Shown piece by piece: positions 49,596-64,000 of a stretch of DNA of 64,000 bases. A program made the position numbers and the translations under genes. Every line of letters begins with the position of its first letter. The first letter of the stretch is position 1. The notes below the pieces were generated by a model. It was not told the origin of the DNA. It made no database searches and saw only the letters and a list, made by a program, of their open reading frames with translations. This DNA is from Owenia fusiformis (Eukaryota > Annelida > Polychaeta > Sabellida > Oweniidae). The DNA lies in NCBI GenBank assembly GCA_903813345.2, contig CAIIXF020000001.1:22093915-22157914 (forward strand), read 5' to 3'.

Positions 49596-51096
49596 ATGTT
49601 GAATTGTAGAGGTCCATGGAGAAATGTCGGATTTACAAATTTCACTCCCTCTAGAAATGAGATACCAATGTTCACGGGACCATATTTTTCTTTGCCGAGT
49701 GGAGCGAACCAAAAGCCTCGTAATAAATCTAGCAACGGATCAGACATTCGGGGTAAAGATGATATTGAATATAAGAGATTGTCGGATTTTGTGAGCCATG
49801 TGGCGCAAAAGGTTGACATTTGGAGAAAATACAAAGAAGAAGATCTTATCAAACATGCGAGTGATGTGGAAAAGATTGTTCAAAATATATGCGCAAATCT
49901 CGGTAAAAATAATCCAGCGTTCAAAGTAGTGGAAATCATAAAACGGGGAAGCTTCTATGAGCGTTGTAAGATACTTCAGCCAAACGAGTTCGACTTTCTT
50001 CCAGTATTAGCAACAACTGAGAATGACGTTGAAATAGTACATGATGATTTCATGGATAGAGGAAAAGAACGCATGAATGTCAAAATCAAGCCGGGGGCTG
50101 CAAACCAATTGCTGACCAAGTCACAACTTGAGTGTACTAGTAAGCCACGCCTATACACTTACAACGAATTCATGCGTACAATTCGGGAAGAAATTACAGG
50201 AAAATATTATGCACAAGATCAAAAATATGATACAGAATCCGAAAGGTCTACAGTGCAGAAGATCGCCGGTCCCGAATGTGAAACGGATGTGTGCGTATCG
50301 AGTCATCCCCATGGCCCGAGTACAATACTCAAGATCGCTGGTCCTCTATGTGAAACAAAGGTTGACCTTTGTTTCTGTTTGGAACGGAAGATAAAAGGCA
50401 AACCTGGCCGATACGTGATAGTTCCGAACATAGTTGATCGGTGGCGCGAGTCTACAGTAGAACCTTCCAACTGTGACAAATACACACTGAACCTTCAACA
50501 TCAGGAGCTGTTTCTCTGTCTTAAATACATTGCCCATTGCGTGAAAAGAATCGCATCGGACGTATTGGTGCTACTGATGATGACGGCCACACGATGCCGT
50601 CCAATTCGTTATCATCGTACAACATAAGAATGGCACTGCTTGATCATCAAGCTCTTGCACGTCATCGGATAATGTGGGCAAATGCTTCAAAACATTTGTG
50701 AAGACGGCCATCGAATCAATGTGTGAAGGTAAAAATGATTATAACAAGAATAGGTTTACATTAAATACTATCGCTCTGGGAAGATATTGTGTTCAAGATG
50801 TATTCTACCCTTCGCGAGACATTCACCCGTTTAAAAGCAAATCGCATGTGTTTATTGCGATGATCTGGATCCTACAGCAATTAAGGTACAACGAAGACGC
50901 ATCTTGGTTGGATGAACTGCTAAAAGAAGACTTCCCAAGAAACGTCACACATCCTCTACTAAAAGAGCTTCAGTCTGATGTATCTTGGATTTTTCATTAC
51001 ATGGTTTTAAGAAATGAGCACAAGCCACATATTCGCGACTATGAGTGGAAACATGGACTGAACATTAAAACAAAATTATCAGTGATACAAAATTAG
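49596..51096 (+). pseudogene. cGAS-like receptor (Mab-21 NTase), frame broken
   Basis: About 500 codons, apparently intronless. The first ATG in frame is at 49596 (MLNCRGPWRNVGF). From about residue 67 it follows the Mab-21/cGAS nucleotidyltransferase fold: G118-S119 of the nucleotide loop (RGSFYERCK), E131-F-D133 (NEFDFLPVL) and D257 (KVDLCFCLE), i.e. all three metal-binding acids. The C-terminal part (SLSSYNIRMALLDHQ, then KCFKTFVKTAIESM, LLKELQSDVSWIF) matches the helical half but lies in three successive frames, with breaks near 50545-50582 and 50605-50660. cGLRs sense nucleic acid and make cyclic dinucleotides for STING. Residues about 218-255 include a small internal duplication (KIAGP.CET twice). 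Either a young pseudogene or indel errors in the assembly. Confidence 0.75.
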
Positions 51097-51126
51097 GTAT
51101 AATTTGCGAATTCAACTGCCGGCTAA

Positions 51127-51223
51127 CGATTTGACCGCTAATATATGGCCAACTCGTTTAAATATATTAACTGCTACTTTTCATATTTAAACGAACGGGC
51201 CATATATAAGCGGTCAAATCGAC
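51127..51223. repeat. ~95-bp imperfect palindrome
   Basis: gatttgaccgctaatatatggcc ... tttaaatat pairs with its inverse atatttaaacg..gggccatatataagcggtcaaatcg. It lies just 3' of the cGAS-like gene and could fold into a hairpin in its 3' UTR or be a tiny MITE. Confidence 0.7.
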
Positions 51224-51315
51224 AGCCGACAGCCAGCAGTTGGTTTCCAAAAAGTCGAACAGTTATGACTATGATATACAAGAAAATGGCAATTTTTATC
51301 AATTCCTTTTGTGAA

Positions 51316-51321
51316 AATAAA
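51316..51321 (+). terminator. AATAAA downstream of cGAS-like gene
   Basis: A canonical hexamer (gaaaataaattag) 220 bases after the final stop, the first good poly(A) signal on this strand. Confidence 0.4.
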
Positions 51322-51769
51322 TTAGGATTGTAAAGAAAAGAATATACATTTTTGAAGATTTGCTCCAATATAATATACTCTCTGTCCCTTTTGCTTTTTG
51401 AATAATTAAGATGCAGAAGTATCCAAGCACATTAGAATTGATATTATGCCAAAAAAGCTTAAAATCAAAGCATTATCTTGGCATGTTATGAAAATATACA
51501 AGGAATGCTGTTAGCAGAAAATAGTAAAGGATTGGTGAATATGTGATCTAAATTGAATACATTTTTCTTGTCATTTTTTGAATGGTAACAATTTAATTTG
51601 AAAAATATATCTCTACTTTTTTTTATAAAAATCCTTTGTGACGATCTAACAAGCTGGCAATTAATCCCATGAATACTCTCAACAAAACCTGTCTTGATTT
51701 AACAATATTTTTGGTTCATATCATTCATTGTCATGTAAATTTTTCTAAAAATACTATTTTTCTATAAAT

Positions 51770-53995
51770 ATGTTTACCACTATTTCGTCGCGTGAGAATA
51801 ACTTTGTACTAACTGCCATTTTCCAAAAAATTGAGATAGACATGGAATTTTACTATTTGAAACACAGGCTTTCATCTCAGATACATGCCCCATCTCAATT
51901 CCCTCTCATTAAGCTAGAATTCAGTGTGAAATTGTACCATCTCCAGACAAACAGCTTATTTCTAATTTCAAATTGTCATATCTGATATCAACTGTTTCAA
52001 CCAATCAACTCTCTAAGAATTGGTCATGTGACTTGCAAAACTTGGAGTTATAACAATCTTATATTAAAACGAAGTATGCCAATATGCATGTTATTGTATC
52101 TAGAATGAAATAATGTTTTGTAACACAATACCATGCCAGTTTGCATGCCTGGCCTTTCATGTTTTAGTTTTAGAACTATTACAAGTAGATCAAAAAAATA
52201 AAATGATACAGTATGTGTAATCCCATGCATATTCAAATAATATGCCCTCAATTACTCTTTGTATTATGGATGCTCATTGGATTATTCATGGCCACATGAT
52301 ATGAAATAGAATTACTAATTTCCTCGAAAACCTAAATCCTTGCTACCAGGGAAGATGAAAAGTACAAATGACCAGTTAATTAGATCATGTGAGCAGTCAA
52401 AAGTACCCTTTATCTTCCCTGCTACCAGGTCTTATAGGGGTTTGAATGGCCAAATGCAATAGAAATGCATATACGAAGCTGTCATCATTAAATGTTGAAA
52501 ATGAAAGACTACTTATTTGTTTCTTCAAATAGAGTACATAATAATAGGTTATATACTAGATATAGTAATCAAAACAAATAGTAACTGTCATATTTTGCAC
52601 TACATTGCTCAAAGGCAATCACTGTCTGTATACTATTGAAATCTCTTTCAAAATGATGTTTGTGGAAAAAAGCTAAATCTATTTAAACTAGCTTTAACTT
52701 TTACTGACCATATCAATAAGGAGTTATCTTTATGTTAGTATAGTCCCTTAAAACACTTATTTTATTTTATCTTCATCTATGATTTACTTTGCGCTCTTCA
52801 CTGAACATCTGGGATCTTTTTAGTTATTATTTTATTACTAGTATGTTTTTCAGATTTGTCCTTTCTTTTGCATTTTTGGGATCATTGTTTTTAGATCATC
52901 TACATTTTATTTTGGAAAAGTAACAAATTGGTTCAATTTCTTTACAAAGAGCCACTCTTAGTCTCCACTTCTACAATTGCTTCAATTCCCAATTGTACTC
53001 CACAGAGTAGCAAACAACAGAAAATGAATGAATAATGATAGCTGCATCCCAATGAACAAAATGTGATTACCTAAATCGATGTTTCATCACTTTCATTAAT
53101 CTAAAATGAATTAGAAATTATTTTTCTATTTTTCAAATTTCTTCCATGTGCATGTAATAAAAATTGGTTATGTCTTAGGCCCTAAGGATCTGAAACCTGC
53201 TGGTCAAAATGGAATTACGGACCAGTTGCAATGTTATTCTCCTATACCCAGTGAAAATATCAACTGGTCTGTATCAAAAATAACCTGATAATGACCAGCG
53301 GACCGGCCCTTGGGGGCTACATTGTAATGTGCTGGGAGGTTTAGGCTACAGGGTTTATACCGAGGGAAATATGTGGGGGACCGTATTGGCATCATTGGTT
53401 TCAATGCATTGCACTTCTGCCTTAGTTTCAAAGGCAATAAATTCTTTTTGAAGGGTGTCCTGAGATTCCAAAATTAAGAAATAATTGTACTTATTTGAGA
53501 AATTGATTTTAAAGTTTTATAAATTGAATTTTCTTTATTTTATTAAATAATATTCTTTGGTTTTTGAAGATTTTTTTTTACAAAGCAAAACATTATTTTT
53601 CATTCTAGATACAATAACATGCATATTGGCATACTTTGTTTTAATATAAGATTGTTATAACTCCAAGTTTTGCAAGTCACATGACCAATTCTTAGAGAGT
53701 TGATTGGTTGAAACAGTTGATATCAGATATGACAATTTGAAATTAGAAATAAGCTGTTATTCCGGTGGGAAATTGTATCAACTCCATTTCCATAGTTTTA
53801 AAAAAGGATCTTGTAAATTGTTTCAAGGTATGATATTTCATATAAGATATCTCTGGGGTGAGACCAGGTGACATACAAAAAATCAAGTTTCACATAGCAA
53901 TACTAAGTAAGATACAGACCTCTAAACTTTCAAACCTTGATTTCTCAGTTCCGTAAAAATGTGAGATAGTACAAAGTTATTCTCATGCGACGATC
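51770..53995. mobile_element. 2.2-kb element with ~350-bp inverted repeats
   Basis: The left arm (51770-52115, from cgcgtgagaataactttgta to tgccaatatgcatgttattg) recurs inverted at about 53595-53990 with high identity in the inner 200 bp (gagttgattggttgaaacag, aactccaagttttgcaagtc). The 1.5-kb core has no coding frame; it contains a small palindrome at 52338-52428 (gctaccagggaagat / atcttccctgctacc). Superfamily unknown. Confidence 0.7.
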
Positions 53996-54432
53996 TATAT
54001 TTTGTCACCACCTATAAATCGGTTTCTGCCTGTAATAAGTGTACTCTCAGCTTGTCTCTATCCTCTGATGTGCCTTGAACCTTGAACAATGCTAAGAACA
54101 AATTAATATTGAATCTTCATGAAGATTCATTTAGATTTCCTCCAGATCAGTGTATACCACGGTTTACATGACACATAGTGAAAGTGCTGCCATCTAAATC
54201 AGTCATGAATAACATCCAAATATAGCAGAGGATAACATCATTTAACTTTTTTATTCTCGTTCGTTAGTTCGTGAGTTAATAAGTCCACACAATTTCCTTT
54301 TAAAATGTAACCAAAGACAAAATTAATTCTGTTCATAGTTTTAACTTATGAACACTTTTTCTCAGTTCTGATTTTACTTTATCCCACTCGGATCACATAT
54401 TGAACTGAAAAGGTGAGGCTCGGGAATTGTAC

Positions 54433-54621
54433 ATATTATCTAGAGGCCAATGTACATTTATATTATCTAGAGGCGAATGTACATTTATATTATCTAGAGG
54501 CCAATGTACATTTATATTATCTAGAGGCCAATGTACATTTATATTATCTAGAGGCCAATGTACATTTATATTATCTAGAGGCCAATGTACATTTATATTA
54601 TCTAGAGGCCAATGTACATTT
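54433..54621. repeat. 27-bp minisatellite, seven units
   Basis: tattatctagaggccaatgt... repeats seven times with one c-to-g variant (aggcgaatg in unit 2). As 27 is a multiple of three, both overlapping open frames are artefacts of the repeat. Confidence 0.9.
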
Positions 54622-54673
54622 TACAAACCTCAAACAAAATCAAGTACTGTATTGGACAAACAATGAAACATGA

Positions 54674-56287
54674 CACTAAAATATATTTCTTCAGTTTATT
54701 GCATAATTCTCACCAGCTTATACTAACTATATTATCACTCCCATGCTTCATTATGCAAAGATATATAAATTGTATCTAAATACAAAATGTCAACAATGTA
54801 TACAATTTCAACATGTGTATAAATAGTTTCTCTTGTTAAAAACTCCCTTTTAAATTAATGGTTTCTTCTCTATGTATTTACAGTAAAACCCACAATGTAT
54901 GTGATTAACTAATAAAGAAAGAGAAGTCTTTACCCTCAAATTGATTATTTCCACTTCTCCCAACACACTTTGATCCACAACAAGTGTTCTAAATGTTCTA
55001 AACTAAAACTTCTTGAACATTGACTACAATAAATTAATTTCATTCTATAGAGGTGAATATCAGTGATATACCATGACAAGTGAATACAAATGAATATCAT
55101 CTGTTACTATATCATTGCTAGAAATTGTCTGATTTGATTGGTCAATTTAGTACCATTTGATCAAAAATACCATAGCGTATTTCACAGCTCCCTTAATTTT
55201 AGGATGATAAAAGACGTATTGCCCGGTGTATTGCCCGCCCTGGAATTCTGAAACTGCACTGGCCACAAATAAAGTGTACCATACAAAGATACTTGTACAT
55301 AATTATGTTTACTTAAACTTATGGGTTAATGATATATTTATTGATAAAAATAAATGATCATAGAGAATGTCTAGCAATGATATATTAAAACAAATATTTC
55401 ATTCTATGTTCAGGCAATACCTGTTGCTCTTTCAATGATTTTTGCAGCATGTATTTTCCTCGCCCTACAGGTTGTGGGCAATACATACTGAAAAATGAAC
55501 AGGTATTGCCCTCCATAGAATGAAATATTTTCTTAATATTTCATGTCATGTGACCTGGATTTGACCAATAGTTAAAATGCAAGCTTGACAATGACATAAT
55601 ACTACTAGCATACATACACCAACTAGGTCTACTTTTCACAATGAATAACTTACACATTGACATATAGAAAGATCAGCTCTAGTGCACAGGAATGATCTCA
55701 AACCTCAGTGCATTCACAGTTAATTAGCACACAAGTCACAAATTAAAAAAGCAAATATTATGTAAGAATACAAAAATTAAAGATTACTTACAAATAACAT
55801 CACAGCAAACATATAGCTATCGTCACAGACGTAGCCAGGCGTGAGACATGCAAGGCAACTGCCTCGCCAAAACTCAACAAAAATATTCTTAATCAGACAT
55901 TTTTTCAACTAAAACAGTGGAAATGAAGTCCTTTAGCCTCAATTTACCTCAACCATCTACATTTGCCTCACCTATTATTTTTTCACTGGATAAGCCCTTG
56001 CTTTGTTATTACATCCAGTGATCTCAACAGGATTTTTTCTCAAGTAGGTGCAAAATTCTCATTTTCACAATTCATACCAAAATTGGTCAAAATATGCGCA
56101 ATCTCACACATAATACTGTAAGTACATTTGAAATTACCTGACAATTGAATCACAGTTTCATGTATATATAACTTCCCCAAAAGGGAATAGATCCAGATCT
56201 TTGCTAAGCAATTTAAGCATTTAATAATTATGAGAGTCAAATGCAGTATTTAATACTGAAACTGAATTGGTCAAAAAAGTATGCATA
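54674..56287. other. Intergenic, one MITE, no gene
   Basis: AT-rich, non-coding; the only structure seen is the inverted repeat at 55397-55532. Confidence 0.5.
55397..55532. mobile_element. Small MITE, ~30-bp TIR
   Basis: atttcattctatg.ttcaggcaatacctgtt at the left pairs with aacaggtattgccctccatagaatgaaat at the right, around a 70-bp core that itself repeats the 'gggcaataca' words. Related gggcaatac words lie near 55219-55233. Confidence 0.5.
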
Positions 56288-56456
56288 CAGTTTAACCTGT
56301 ATATAGTGAACACTTCTCTCTAGTGAAAACATCTCTTTCGTAAACACCATTCCTCCCCACATACTGACTTCTGTATAAATCACAATCTCTGTAGTGAACA
56401 CCTAACAACACTGAACTTATTTCTCTAAAAAAGTTCAATATACACAGGTTTTACTG
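56288..56456. mobile_element. Tigger/pogo-like MITE
   Basis: CAGTTTAACCTGTATATAGTGA at the left and (other strand) CAGTAAAACCTGTGTATATTG at the right, TA on both sides. 169 bp, same style as 5654-6019. Confidence 0.6.
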
Positions 56457-56779
56457 TATACATAATAATGTAAGCGATATGAAATAAATGGGTATGGTTT
56501 GCAAAAGCCCAGATAGAGTTATTAGGCGGCTATAATGATTTAATTAAATAAATATACATGTCCACTATGTAAGTGTCAGCTGTTTGTATCGTTTCAATGG
56601 TCTGTTCCAAGTTTAGTTAAAACCTGATATGTAAAGTATTACTTCATTTATATCAATGCAACATTATTGAAATAAAGATCAAATAAAATAAAATAAAAAA
56701 AACTCGCAAAATGTGGCCTGTCAAACAGCTGTTTAGGTGACACTTCCATACCAATGTCTTGGAATATGATGGGTATGAA

Positions 56780-56872
56780 CTTTGAACACAAGTACATGCA
56801 CAATACAAGTACATAAACAATACAAGTACAGGACTGTACATATGCAATACAAGTACATGCAAAATACAAGAA
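56780..56872. repeat. aatacaagtacat minisatellite
   Basis: About six imperfect units built on acaatacaagtacatg, giving three overlapping spurious frames on the minus strand. Confidence 0.7.
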
Positions 56873-57283
56873 CACATGTCATACGAAGTAGTGTAATACA
56901 AACCAGAGAGTAAGCTTCAACAAAATGGCACCATTTCCAGTAGAAATATACTAATGGTATCAATTCACATCACACATACAATATCTGCTAGTATACCACC
57001 TACATGTACAATAGTACATCTTGTTCATGAACGTTACATTTTGAACAATTCACTAAAATATCAATTGAAAGTAGAAGAATATCAAATCACGTTTTTATGA
57101 CGACACAAAACTAAAAACTATACGATAAGCAGATAAGCATATGTTTAAATATCAAGTCCTTCTAGCTGCGCTGCTTTCCATGAGTTGTGTAGTGATTAGG
57201 TCATGGTATCGTTAGTCCTCTAGTGATGGTAGTTCATAACTAAAGTACCATGATGCACTGGATGGAATCTTGATTCCTACTAT

Positions 57284-63378
<6,095 letters not shown>

Positions 63379-64000
63379 ATGAGGAGAAGGTTTGTAATAG
63401 TGAAATCACTTTCATTTCCTCGGATATACATCTTGTCGCTGACTTTGCTCCTTCTTGTGTTCTTATTTCTTGATTGGCGGAACACTCTTGTCTATGTCAC
63501 CATACCTGGAGACTATGTGAGACACCTACAGCCTGATGGTGTCTCAAACATAAATAATGGATACAATTTCAACAAGGTTGCAACCACAAAGAAAATTACT
63601 TTAGGATTCACTGATGATGTGCGAATCAAGGATGAAAAGGTGACTGTGAATTCAACAGAAACTAAAAGACTCACAAGTCAAGTTAAAGTCACACAAAACC
63701 AAGGGAAAGACACAGATAGTCAAACTAGAGACACACATACTGAAACTAAAGATGATAGTGACCAACATGTTTCAATTACAAAAAAGGAAGACAAAATTTT
63801 TGATATTAAAAATGTCAGTGCAACACTGAACTTGACTGAAACAAACCAGGAGAGAAAGGTTCCTTCTAAAGCCCAAACAAAGGAGGTGGACAAAGTCCAC
63901 AAGGAGTTAACATTAGTTGCAAAGGAGATCAGTGACACACAAGGCTTGGTTGCAATCACAATGGTGAACCATGCCTATATCAATATGACTATGAGCTGGT
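63379..64000 (+). CDS. Type II membrane protein, probable glycosyltransferase (partial)
   Basis: An open frame runs from the ATG at 63379 to the window edge (207 codons, no stop). Start choice: the Met precedes RRRFVIVK, a basic cytoplasmic tail, then a single membrane segment (about residues 16-31, IYILSLTLLLLVFLFL), the pattern of a Golgi type II protein. Residues about 50-185 are a Thr/Lys/Asp-rich stem with NST, NVS, NLT sequons. The last visible residues, LVAITMVNHAYINMTMSW, resemble the start of the nucleotide-diphospho-sugar transferase domain (first beta strand), but the catalytic DxD would lie beyond 64000. Assignment to that family is therefore tentative. The gene is on the strand opposite TTC39. 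Confidence 0.6.
   Translation, partial: MRRRFVIVKSLSFPRIYILSLTLLLLVFLFLDWRNTLVYVTIPGDYVRHLQPDGVSNINNGYNFNKVATTKKITLGFTDDVRIKDEKVTVNSTETKRLTSQVKVTQNQGKDTDSQTRDTHTETKDDSDQHVSITKKEDKIFDIKNVSATLNLTETNQERKVPSKAQTKEVDKVHKELTLVAKEISDTQGLVAITMVNHAYINMTMSW

Noticed and set aside
54413-54673. Repeat proteins YYLEANVHL x7
   Set aside because: A 27-bp minisatellite; two frames are open for the same reason and no start, splice or homology evidence exists.

Overview
This is an AT-rich animal genome window, not prokaryotic. Genes are split by GT..AG introns, intergenic space is full of short DNA transposons and non-LTR retrotransposon fragments, and there are several minisatellites. The gene content (a bilaterian-type PRDM14, a TTC39-family gene, a cGAS-like receptor, GPI-type lipocalins) suggests a marine invertebrate, possibly a mollusc or another lophotrochozoan. 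The species cannot be fixed from the sequence alone. I built exon models by hand from splice sites, reading frame and paralog alignment; every complete model closes in frame.

Region 1-28.3 kb is a minus-strand tandem array of five intact lipocalin genes (L1-L5, five coding exons each, 232-243 aa). Each has a signal peptide, the lipocalin GxW and TDY motifs, and a hydrophobic C-terminal tail that looks like a GPI-anchor signal. L2, L3 and L4 are recent duplicates whose introns still align, including telomere-like arrays (L2/L3) and an older mariner-like element upstream. L3 has since gained two LINE fragments. L4 and L5 carry members of an unusual GAACG-rich inverted-repeat family.

Region 28.3-41.2 kb holds a complete minus-strand PRDM14 gene: ten coding exons, 757 codons, a PR/SET domain and six zinc fingers, with a 5.3 kb first coding intron. 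A possible promoter (CCAAT motif and a perfect CArG box) lies near 40.6 kb.

Region 41.2-54 kb is gene-poor. A 4.8 kb composite mariner-type element (44311-49124, TA target duplication) carries inverted arrays of a CCATCTTG-containing repeat, a nested Mutator-like MITE and a decayed transposase. Just after it, on the plus strand, is a cGAS-like nucleotidyltransferase gene with its catalytic residues intact but two reading-frame breaks. A 2.2 kb element with long inverted repeats follows.

Region 54-64 kb holds the last six exons of a TTC39-family gene (minus) and, head-on at the right edge, the start of a type II membrane protein, probably a glycosyltransferase (plus). Two introns of the TTC39 gene contain minisatellites lying against 5' splice sites. 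In one, the 26-bp unit is a copy of the exon-end/splice-donor junction, so the intron holds about 30 decoy donors. This is the most unusual structure in the window.
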